The position numbers and the translations under genes are program-made. A model generated the notes under the pieces. That model was not told where the DNA came from and made no database searches. It saw only the letters and a program-made list of their open reading frames with translations. Positions 12,801-22,018 of a stretch of DNA of 64,000 bases are shown here, piece after piece. This DNA is from Synchiropus splendidus (Eukaryota > Chordata > Actinopteri > Syngnathiformes > Callionymidae): positions 2,886,437-2,950,436 of the forward strand of contig NC_071334.1 of assembly GCF_027744825.2 (NCBI RefSeq), given 5' to 3'. Within the stretch, counting starts at the first letter, position 1; each line of letters opens with the position of its first letter.

Positions 12801-15800
12801 ATTCAGTCGCCTGAAACGCTCTTGGCTCTTCTGTGCGACTGTGAGGTGGGCCGGCTGGAGCTCTGCTCAGGACGTCCAGCCTCGTACCGAGCGTGACTCA
12901 GACGGCTCTGTGGAAGCGAACGCAGCAACCACAACGACTTTATAATAACGGACGTGCTCAAGTCCAGACGGCTATTTTCTGCTCGGCTCCGTGTTCCTCC
13001 AGTTTTCATGTCGCTTCATTACGGCTTGGTTCCCAAACTGGAGGCAAACATGCCTTTCTGAGACGAAACGGAGCGTTAAAGGTGCAGTCAGGAGTTTTCA
13101 GGGTGAGAGCGAAGCGTCACCTGCAGATCTCAGGAGCTGAGTTTGACCCTAGAAAGGAAGCACAACGTGGTGGGTGCCATCAGGATCTAAAGGATCATCA
13201 GTAACTGTGATTCATCTGGTCAGTAAGTCATGGAAAACCTTCACATCAACTCGATTCCAAGGGCTGATTTTTGATTCATGTCATGAATGGACGACAGTTT
13301 TGCGGTTCGGAGATCATTCGCGAGCTTTGTGCGTGTGCAACATTCTCAGTCGAATTCCTCAACTCACGCAGCAGCTTCATTCACCAGCCCACATTCAGTC
13401 CTCTATTTTAAAGCTGCTAAAAACACCCAATATTTTGGGCAGGATTTCGGCGAAACTCCTATTGAACGTTTTATTTTTAGAATAAGCAATATCCTGAAAC
13501 CGAAAACTCACACACACACATGCAGCATGTAGGCAGCTCTGAACGCAGCAATCACTACAGGTATGAGCAGCTGTTTGTCCTGCGGTCCGCCGCCTGCTTT
13601 TAGCGCACGTGAAGCTCTGCGGCGCTCTGAGAAGGCCGCGGTCACAAGAGTCTGTATTCATGCACATGACACGCTCCCCCCACCCACGCGCTCATACACT
13701 CCAAACCTTATTAATGTGTGTGAAATGTTTTTCTGCTGCGTGGACCGGTCAGTGCGCCGGGGGGTCTCCGAAAATAGAGCCAGGTTTACTTTTGGACGTC
13801 CAAAACAGAGTTCAAGTGAGAAGTGACTTTTGGGTTGGACACATTGGCTGCATGCAGTTGATAAAACAAGGATGTCAGACTGGGCTCTAACTGCATTCAA
13901 GACAATAACCAAGCACTTATGACAATAAATGAATCTCCAAGTAAGACGTTGCATCACGGAGCTCTTAAACACACGAGGGCTGACAATAGATGAAGATTTT
14001 TATCTCAATGAATCGCACTGAGTTGCACTGAGTTAACTCACCATTCATGGCTGATGACTCACACTTCGTGTCTGTTCCAAATGTAGCTTAAAGGAAGATT
14101 GTACTTGAAAATGGTTTCACAAAATGCGTGGTCCCACGCTCTACTTTGTGCTTTGTTTGTGACTTGACAAGACGAGACAATGACTAGACTGGATTAGACA
14201 GGCCATGACCAGACAGTCACTTGACTTGATCTGGAGACTTGACTTGACAAGATGAAACAATGACTAGACTGGATAAGACAGGCCATGACCAGACAGTCAC
14301 TTGACTTGATCTGGAGACTTGACTTGACAAGACGAGACAATGACTTGACTGGATAAGACAGGCCATGACCAGACAGTCACTTGACTTGATGTGGAGACGT
14401 GACTTGACAAGACGAGACAATGACTAGACTGGATTAGACAGGCCATGACCAGACAGTCACTTGACTTGATGTGGAGACTTGACTTGACAAGACGAGACAA
14501 TGATTTGAACCAAGAGTTTCTTGACTTGACGTAGAGACTTGAATTATCTTAACCAGACAAGATGATGAGTTGGTTAGACAAGTCCAGACACGACAAAAAT
14601 GTCACTTGACTTGATGCGGAGACTTAACTTGACTAGACGAAATGATTGCTTTACTAGTTGAGTCGAGACTGGACCAGACTAGACTGTTGACTTGACATGG
14701 AGATATTACTCACCTGACAAGAAGACAGACCTGACAAAAAGGGACTCGACCAAACAGTTTATTGACTTTATCTCGAAAATGGGTGGTCCCACGCTCTACT
14801 TTGTGCTTTGTTTGTGACTTTTTTTTTTTTTTTTTACATCTTTATTTATTTATCTGGTGGTTGTATTTTTCTCTACTCATGCAGGCGACACTTGTTATTC
14901 CTCTGTTGTTTAGTGATGACTTTGCGTGTTGTGCTGTGATAGGACTTTACTAGTTTCTGCTTCAGCTCATGTTGTCTTTATTCAATTCATGTGGTATGTT
15001 TGCTTGTCGACTGACGCTAGTTTTGGTAAGCAACTTATTTTCTGCTGATTCAGTGTTGTGCTCAACAGTGCGTTTCTGTGACCTCAGTCGAGTCCCACAT
15101 TCAGCAGATGTGAGTCTCTCTCGCTGGTGACCAGGTTTAACAACCGTCTCCACTGGTGTGGCACCAATACTGCTCCCTCAGAGCGACTCGCCTGCTGCAA
15201 GTGTGGGAGTCAGCTAGCAAACTGGCTGCAGGATTGTTCTGACTTCAGCATGACAAAAAACAGCTGTTGTTTGAGAGGAGTGCCAACGTGTGCTGTGACA
15301 AGTCACTAGTGTGTGTGCTGGTCATAATCAGCTCCAGATGATTCAGGGCATCCCAGAATAGTGGCTCTGGTTTCCCTGCTGCCCGCCTGGTCGGCCTGGG
15401 CAAATATTTTAGCAGCTCCGTGTTTACCTTCACTCGCTATCGAAAATAATCTGCATGTTGGTATTCGACCTGCAGAAAAGTGCTGACGCGGCGGCACGTG
15501 GAGATCCGCTTTCGTGAGGCCACCGGCTACATCACCTCGCCAGACAGACGTCATGACGGCGAGCGCGACTCACCGTCCTGATCGATCACTCGTCAGACTG
15601 CTGCGAGACTGAGGTTGTGACTGCTGAAGTGTGATCTGTGAAGTGAGAGCTGCTCCCGTGTGTTAGCAAAGAGCTGCCCACCATAACCACAGCGACCAGA
15701 CTCACGATGAAAAGCTTTTGTTTTTCAGAGTCAGGCGTTTTCAGGGCATCACTCAGGAGCACTGTCACTGAAAACAAGTGTGATGGTGGCGAAGTGAATG

Positions 15801-17619
15801 ATTCAGGTTCTTCATGTTGTGATGGGACAAGATGAGTTCGCTAGACGAGACTGTTTGTTGACTTGACATGAAGACTTGGCTTTATGGAGCCAGACGAGCG
15901 GTGACTCCAGTGGACAAGACAGCACTCGACCAGACTTGTTGACTCAATGTGGAGACTTGACTTGACTTGACAAGATGAAACAATGACTAGACTGGATAAG
16001 ACAGGCCATGACCAGACAGTCACTTGACTCGATGTGGAGGCTTGACTTGACAAGACGAGACAATGACTAGACTGGATTAGACAGGCCATGACCAGACAGC
16101 CACTTGACTTGATGTGGAGACTTGACTTGACAAGATGAAACAATGACTAGACTGGATTAGACAGGCCATGACCAGACAGTCACTTGACTTGATGTGGAGA
16201 CTTAACTTGACAAGATGAAACAATGACTAGACTGGATAAGACAGGCCATGACCAGACAGCCACTTGACTTGATGTGGAGACTTGACTTGACAAGACGAGA
16301 CAATGACTAGACTGGATAAGACAGGCCATGACCAGACAGCCACTTGACTTGATGTGGAGACTTGACTTGACAAGACGAGATAATGACTAGACCGGAATAG
16401 ACAGGCCATGACCAGACAGTCACTTGACTTGATGTGGAGACTTGACTTGACAAGACGAGACAATGACTAGACTGGATTAGACAGGCCATGACCAGACAGT
16501 CACTTGACTTGATGTGGAGACTTGACTTGACAAGACGAGACAATGACTAGACTGGATAAGACAGGCCATGACCAGACAGTCACTTGACTTGATGTGGAGA
16601 CTTGACTTGACAAGACGAGACAATGACTAGACTGGATTAGACAGGCCATGACCAGACAGTCACTTGACTTGATGTGGAGACTTGACTTGACAAGACGAGA
16701 CAATGATTTGAACCAAGAGTTTCTTGACTTGACGTAGAGACTTGAATTATCTTAACCAGACAAGATGATGAGTTGGTTAGACAAGTCCAGACACGACAAA
16801 AAATGTCAGTTGACTTGATGTGGAGACTTAACTTGACTAGATGAAATGATTGCTTTACTAGTTGAGTCGAGACTGGACCAGACTAGACTGTTGACTTGAC
16901 ATGGAGATATTACTCACCTGACAAGAAGACAGACCTGACAAAAAGGGACTCGACCAAACAGTTTATTGACTTTATCTCGAGACTTGATTTCAAGAGTGAG
17001 ACACGACTCGACCCGGCTGTTACTTAGCTTGATGTGTAAACTTGAAAGGGCAACACGGGACGATGACTTAACTAGTCGAGACTGGACTCCACCATACTGT
17101 TAGTTACTGCATGACTTTACAGGGCAAGATGAGACTTTGACTTGACTGAATGAGAATGCGTCGGACTCTTGCATGACTTGACAGAGCAAGATGAGACTGT
17201 GACTTGACTAGTCGTGACTTGACTCCACCAGAGTGTTAGTTGGCTTAATGGGGCAAGACAACACGATGACTTCACCAAACGCAACGAGACTAGTCAACCA
17301 GACAGGTTGACTTGACTTGACATGGTAACTTGACTCAACTGTACAAGACGGCGAAGGCATGAGGAAGACACAATGTGTGCGTGACATCAAACAAAAACAG
17401 ACCTACACAGGGGCAGAAGAAGGAGAAATATTTGATTCCTAAATCATTTATTTTTCGTCCGTATTATTATTGTTGTTGCTGTTGCCTTTACAGTGTCGTC
17501 CCTCCAAAGGCCGCAGACGAGGATACTGCTGGTGCGTGGACAAGTATGGACAACCGTTGCCAGGCTTCGACAGCAGCCACCGACTGGAGACACAGTGTCA
17601 CAGCCCCGACAGCCAATGA
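2712..17619 (+). CDS. igfbp3: igfbp3 (insulin-like growth factor binding protein 3), partial: exons 2-4
   Basis: This is a secreted IGF carrier of plasma and the extracellular space that binds IGF-I and IGF-II and limits or prolongs their action. Three coding exons join in frame: 2,712-2,953, 6,707-6,826 and 17,494-17,619. Exon 2 is the unstructured linker and ends RETEY. Exon 3 opens the thyroglobulin type-1 domain (GPCRREME, then PNCDRKGFYKKKQ). Exon 4 completes it (CRPSKGRRRGYCWCVDKYG) and ends HSPDSQ-stop. The RETEY/GPCRREME junction and the PSKGRRRGYCWCV block fit IGFBP-3 better than IGFBP-5, which has CKPSRGRKRG and a different tail. The basic KKKQCRPSKGRRRG stretch matches the known heparin-binding and nuclear-localisation region of IGFBP-3. 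Exon 1, with signal peptide and N-domain, is outside the window. The gene is tail-to-tail with igfbp1. Confidence 0.93.
2954..6706 (+). other. igfbp3: igfbp3 intron 2
   Basis: A 3.75-kb intron with GT/AG ends. It contains a truncated copy of a foldback MITE at about 3,197-3,700. The rest is unique-looking non-coding DNA; the open frames in it have no recognisable domains. Confidence 0.8.
3197..3700 (-). mobile_element. Truncated foldback MITE, same family as 63,053-63,943
   Basis: The sequence from TTAGGCCCATTTGCTCCC onward follows, block by block, the reverse complement of the right arm and interior of the element near 63.4-63.9 kb. Shared landmarks include ATATCCACCAG, CATGGCAACTGTGGAAGAAG and CGGGTAGTAA. 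The far arm is missing after about 3,700, so this copy is cut short. It carries no transposase. Confidence 0.7.
6707..6826 (+). CDS. igfbp3: igfbp3 exon 3 (thyroglobulin domain, first half)
   Basis: A 120-bp exon in phase 0 at both ends. The acceptor is TGTCACCAG and the donor GTAAGT. It encodes 40 residues from GPCRREMEGILN to CDRKGFYKKKQ. Length and phase equal those of the mammalian IGFBP3 exon 3. Confidence 0.95.
6852..6884 (+). repeat. (CA)n microsatellite
   Basis: About 16 uninterrupted CA units starting 25 bp downstream of the igfbp3 exon 3 donor site. The open frames through it are repeat artefacts. Confidence 0.95.
12198..12460. repeat. AT-rich low-complexity tract
   Basis: Long runs of T and TTTA-type sequence with almost no G or C, inside igfbp3 intron 3. 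No coding or structured feature is seen. Confidence 0.8.
14121..14165 (+). repeat. 45-bp direct repeat, left copy, bordering minisatellite array 1
   Basis: The block from AAAATG through GTGGTCCCACGCTCTAC to TTTGTGACTT recurs at 14,776-14,820 with one mismatch. It brackets array 1 like a long target-site duplication. Confidence 0.9.
14161..14775 (+). repeat. Minisatellite array 1 (~80-bp unit, ~4 copies plus a 276-bp terminal block)
   Basis: The unit contains TTGACTTGACAAGACGAGAC and AGACAGGCCATGACCAGACA and is built from GACTT/GACTA-type pentamers. Copies recur every 80 bp. The array is followed by a non-repetitive block (14,501-14,776) that is nearly identical to the block ending array 2 (16,704-16,980). 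The 78-aa and similar reverse frames over it are shadows of the repeat. Confidence 0.95.
14776..14820 (+). repeat. 45-bp direct repeat, right copy, bordering minisatellite array 1
   Basis: 44 of 45 bases match 14,121-14,165; a run of about 16 T follows it. Confidence 0.9.
15957..17350 (+). repeat. Minisatellite array 2 (~80-bp unit, ~9 copies) with degenerate GACTT-rich tail
   Basis: About nine units with AGACAGGCCATGACCAGACA spaced at 80 bp, with few differences between units. The shared terminal block is at 16,704-16,980. Diverged pentamer-rich sequence continues to about 17,350, and related sequence also precedes it from about 15,830. Array 1 lacks this outer tail, so array 2 looks like the parent locus. 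Confidence 0.93.
17494..17619 (+). CDS. igfbp3: igfbp3 exon 4 (thyroglobulin domain, second half, and stop)
   Basis: The acceptor is TGCCTTTACAG, phase 0. The exon has 41 codons, CRPSKGRRRGYCWCV onward, ending CHSPDSQ and TGA at 17,617-17,619. The CWCV signature and the last cysteine of the C-terminal domain are present. Confidence 0.95.
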   Translation, partial: CRPSKGRRRGYCWCVDKYGQPLPGFDSSHRLETQCHSPDSQ

Positions 17620-18733
17620 GAGGAGGCTGAGACAGTGGGCACGAGGAAGTGAGGAGAGCAAGACAGAAAGCTGACCCAAATCTCCTCTGCATGTAGATTT
17701 AGGGAAGACGTCTGGAGGAAGGCTGGATCTGGGCAAAGGGGCGCGGCCAAGCCTCCTTGCCGCTCAGTGAAACTCTCGTCTTATGTTTTAGGTTTTAAAA
17801 AAGAGGCGAGAGCGAGAATCATCTGCACTACAGCCGGAGAGCAAGGAGGGCCTTTCCCACTCCCGTTCAAGAGGACTTGTTTGTGACTATGACCCCCAAA
17901 ATTGTGAGTTTGTCATCTGTGCAACTCGCGACTGTTTAGAAAGAAGGGGAGGGGTTGAAGCTTAGCCTCCCTGGAGCTACGGGGGGAGGGAGGGCAGGGA
18001 ATTGAAGCTTGTGCTGCCAAGTACCACCGACACTGTGCGACTTTGTACCTTTCTGTTTCACTTTTGTCTTGTTTTGTGTCGATAAATCCAAAAAAAAAAA
18101 AAAAAAAAAGAATTGTAATGTGGACTGTCTGGTTCGTGCGTTTTGCAAAGGAAACTTCAGGGTAGCGTTGAGCTAACACGTAGCGTTGCATCGCGATGCT
18201 AATGGCTACATATGAAATCCACAGTCCCTTTTTTAGAGGGACGGTTGTCAGTCAATAATAATACTGTTGTGATCTATGACATCACTTCCTGTTCGGCCAG
18301 CAGATAGTCATTTTGTAAAGATATTCTTTTGTCAAACGACTCACAGCAAGTATCACATGAATGTCTCATTCAGGTTTGTGGGACTCGTCTCTTTGGGGGA
18401 GTCCAGCTTTTCCATCCGTCCACTCGGCTGCCTTGTAAATATGTACATCATCAGCATGAAAGCTAACAGAGCGACGTGGCTGTCGCCGCTAAAGACGTTC
18501 AGGGTTGAAATTGCCAAATGTAAAGATGCAGAAACACGTTAATTCTGGGATGTCTGTCATAGCTCAGAGTTACGCTACCTTGCTCGCCGATTGTAAGCAG
18601 CTTGGGAGGAGTCTGAATGGAAGGAGCCAGTGTGGAGGTGGGTTGTGAGGCAGCAACAGAACAAACTAGCATGCACAACAACATGTAGCCCGCTGTATCA
18701 CATGACTGAACCAACCCTGAATTACTCAATAAA
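17620..18733 (+). other. igfbp3: Probable igfbp3 3' UTR
   Basis: No coding sequence follows the TGA. A candidate AATAAA lies at 18,728-18,733. An internal A-run of about 20 at 18,091-18,109 is a homopolymer tract. The true 3' end cannot be fixed from sequence alone. Confidence 0.45.
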
Positions 18734-21192
18734 AATAGCAGATTCAGGACACACGATTGAAAACAAACCTAGTCCTTTCAAACACATGAGCTTTGTAATA
18801 CTTTAATACTATATACTGTCTGTTTAAAAATGCACACGTGAATTTGTCATAACATTATGACTGCCTCACTGATCATGTGTTGGACACCTGTTCTTGGAAG
18901 CCCCGCCTCCCACCTTCAACTTATTGGAAGACTTTTGACCCAACAACGGCTGCACTTTGGGTATAGACATTTTTAGGGAGTTACGCTGGTTGGTCACAAT
19001 CTTATGGTGCATCAGTGTTGTCATTTCTCTGCGCATTCTTGTGTATTTTTATGGACATAATGTTAAAAATTGTTATAGCGCCAAGTGTCTGACTCGATGA
19101 CATGGACAGTTGAAAATAAAAAGATTTTCTTCAGAAAATAATTTTGAGTTTGATGCGTTTCAGTCAATAACATTTGTTTTAATTGTTATTATACAATAAT
19201 TATATTTTTAAAATGCATTGAAAATAGTAATTGTTATTATGTCATTAAATTAAATGAAAATTAAATTATTTTCCACAATGGTCCTTAAGCTCTGTTTATT
19301 TATGGATTGACTTTAATTTTTCTCGACTTCTTTAGAATATTGTCTTTTCAAAAGATACCAGACTTCAATGCAAAAGTGAGGAACAAAGGAAACGTCTCTG
19401 CAAGAGTCGACAGGTTTTCATGTCCCACCACCTGTTCCTGTTCCGGACACGGGTGCATGCAGGAATACTGAGGAAGGGGTTCGCCAATAATGAGTGAGGG
19501 CGAAACGGCCAACAAAAAAAAAGGGAACTTTGACCCTTTTTTTACTCAAAACTTGGGCAAAAATTCCACCGGTCTCTCCGTGCACTCCCTGCCATCCGGT
19601 TTCCAACTTCTGACTGAGCGCTCTTCTTGTGGGAAAAAAAAGAGAATAAAACCGAGTTGAAGTTATCGGCTGTTCAGATCAGATTCAGTCTTTTATTTTG
19701 GAGAAACTCCGTCAGCAGAAGCGAAAACTTCACCTGAAGCGGCCGCAGCACAAATCCGCCGCTGTGGAGATGCAATCAGGCAGCTCGCCGTCTGGAATGT
19801 GTCAATACGGATGAAGCAAAGGTTCAATTTGCAAAGGTGTAAAAATAAACCTGGTGGTGCCGCGCAGGCTGGCAGTGGGCACCGGAGGCTGCAGCGGATT
19901 CCTGTCGCCCGACCAAGGCAAACAGAAACGGGTCAAAAGGCAGAACGGATTTGTGATGAAGCTAAAGTTAGAGCAGAACTGCTGCGCGTCAAGATAAAGG
20001 AACCCGGGTGCTGGTTTCATGTTGTCGGAGGAAAACTGCTGCTACAATAGATAAAGATCAGTCCTCGCTCAAACGCCACTGCAGTGCCTCGCGGGTGTCA
20101 CGGAAGCTCGTGGATCAGGGGTCTCAAACTTGAAACACGTGGGCTATTCATGGCCCTTTGGATGCAGTTTTGTGGCCCAACTCTGGGGGGTCCAGTTTAG
20201 CCTGAGAGAGGCCCTCACAGGGCATCTTCAAGAGGACCTTGACCAAAGAGGGTCATTTTGTTGCAAATCAATAACTTCGATGAAACGAAACGGCAAAACC
20301 ATAAGACCCCGCACCTGCTCGGCCTTCGATCTAGCTTGACCAAGACTTTGCCTCTGGCGCCCCCCTCTCAATGGAACGTGACACCCCTATCGTAGATAAA
20401 GACCCTGTGTTCTCCGCGAGTCCCTTGTCTCAACCAGAGAGTGGGCTGAGCAAGAACAACTGGAATGTGGAGACAGACATAGTTTAGTCAAGTCCCTTCC
20501 ATTTCAGAGGAAGTGTCCTTACTTCTTGCACTTCATTCCACATGCTGGAACTGGAAAGAAAAGTGGTGACCTGGATGTAGAAACTTTTGTTTCCTTTAAG
20601 TGAACTGCCATTTGAGTTGACTTGTTTCGAATGCTGAGTCACTAGAGTCGCATGCATAAGACATGCAGGCATTAGCCAAAAGTGAACGCAAAAAGTGCTC
20701 CACGGGAAACAACTAAAAAAGACAGTGTAAATACTTGAGATTTACAGGAGACGGTTTGGCGCTCGATGTGAGTATGTAGCTCATATAAAGGTCTACATCC
20801 ATTCAGGAAACCAGCTGACTGCTCAGCGGGCATATCTGCCTTGTGTACAACTAAGCAAAGAAAGGACAAAAATACGAGAAGGTATAACCAAATTTAGACC
20901 CGGTGACTATCGGAGCTTTTCTCTTCAAGCGCATTGATGTGTTCTGAGAACCCGGAGTGGACATCCGACCGAGTTTTCTGGCCTGTGATGTATTTCAATA
21001 TGATGAATGTCAAGCTCACATGACGTGACAGCTTTCAGTAACTTGCATCTGTGAGTGTTAAAACAACAACCTTTTGAGTTTAATGTTGGTTGTTACGCAA
21101 AGAACTTGGCGGTAGAGTGCTCTCTGGCGCCCCCGCGTGGAGCACTGCACTGTACTGAGGGAAAAAAATCTCATTCACGTGAGGTTAATGTT
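18734..21192. other. Intergenic spacer between convergent igfbp3 and igfbp1
   Basis: About 2.4 kb between the two 3' ends. It has a possible small inverted-repeat element near 18,848-19,085 (CATAACATTATGAC at the left, GGACATAATGTTA at the right) and a hAT-like MITE at 20,116-20,389. No gene was recognised. Confidence 0.6.
20116..20389. mobile_element. hAT-like MITE with 8-bp target duplication
   Basis: The left end reads CAGGGGTCTCAAACTTG. The right end, reversed, reads TAGGGGTGTCACGTTCC. Flanking octamers are TCGTGGAT (20,108-20,115) and TCGTAGAT (20,390-20,397), matching at 7 of 8. CAGGGGTSTCAAAC ends with an 8-bp duplication are typical of non-autonomous hAT elements in fish. No transposase is present. 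Confidence 0.75.
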
Positions 21193-21907
21193 TTTATTAA
21201 ATATATCACTTCTTTCTTTACATAACATCTTAGTTACAAAAGTGTACACACATGCGCACATACAAGCAGTTTGGAACATTGAGCTCTCTCCGACAGCAGC
21301 ATGTTCTGTAGAACCGAGCCCAGCGGACCGGTCCCAGTGGTGGTCATGTGGTCAGAGTTTGTTTTTTTTTTCACAACTCAAAGCACAACAGACAGATAAA
21401 TATCGGAGGTAGGTCGATGTACAAATACCCGTCTAAGAGGCGATCGGCAACCCCATGGAATCATGGGGGATGAGTTCTGAGAGTGAGTCCAGACGTCACG
21501 GGTCAATGTGTCACGCGGTCGGCAGATCAAAAAAATTAAATATTTAAAGAAAAAAAAAATAAGAGAAAACATTTGTACACTCAGTGCTTTCCCCGGCTCT
21601 CACAAACCGAGCGGCCCCGACGATGGAGTTCGTCCGCGCCGAAGTACATTTAAAGAAATCGCAAGGCATAAAAACAACAATAATAAAAACATAAACAACA
21701 CAACTGATATAAATAAAATAATTACATAAAGTCGTTGGAATAAATAAGGCTGAAGAGTCGAAGTGAATGCATTCAAAACAAAAATAAATTTCTCTCTCTT
21801 TGGGACGGGAGTTTGAGGAGTCGGACCTGCAGTCCCACGACGACAGTGTACCTGAATCAGACACCACCATGGACAATAAATAAACACACAACTTCTTCTT
21901 CTGGTCT
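21193..21907 (-). other. igfbp1: igfbp1 3' UTR with AU-rich elements and poly(A) signal
   Basis: On the minus strand the 715 bp after the stop carry at least six ATTTA motifs, several as ATTTATT (near 21,395, 21,540, 21,710, 21,740, 21,780 and 21,880). AATAAA lies at 21,193-21,198. Mammalian IGFBP1 mRNA is unstable and has AUUUA elements in its 3' UTR, so conserved rapid turnover is likely (inference). Confidence 0.65.
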
Positions 21908-22018
21908 CTAAGGACACTCTTCTTCGGGTGCCAGGTCGGTGGAACCCAACATCCTCTTGCCGTTCCAGGAGTGGACGCACCAGCACCGACCCCTCTGTCC
22001 GTCCAGCGAGGACTCACA
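21908..22018 (-). CDS. igfbp1: igfbp1 exon 4
   Basis: The acceptor is CTCTCCACAG. It encodes 36 residues, CESSLDGQRGRCWCVHSW to EEECP, then the stop. The thyroglobulin CWCV signature is present; the RGD tripeptide of mammalian IGFBP1 is replaced by DLAPEEE. Confidence 0.93.
   Translation of the reverse strand, partial: CESSLDGQRGRCWCVHSWNGKRMLGSTDLAPEEECP

Larger units (their letters stand above)
6827..17493 (+). other. igfbp3: igfbp3 intron 3
   Basis: A 10.7-kb intron. Contents: (CA)n at 6,852-6,884, a GT/GGG-rich stretch near 7,090-7,200, short (GT)n near 9,915, an AT-rich tract at about 12,200-12,460, and two arrays of an ~80-bp minisatellite at 14,161-14,775 and 15,957-16,980. No further gene was recognised. 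Confidence 0.8.

Noticed and set aside
14161..16980. CRISPR-like appearance of regularly spaced repeats
   Set aside because: The 80-bp units are contiguous without unique spacers, in a eukaryotic intron; it is a minisatellite.
2712..17619. Assignment of the + strand gene to igfbp5
   Set aside because: The RETEY/GPCRREME junction, PSKGRRRGYCWCVDKYGQPLPG-type exon 4 and linkage to igfbp1 and adcy1 all favour igfbp3.
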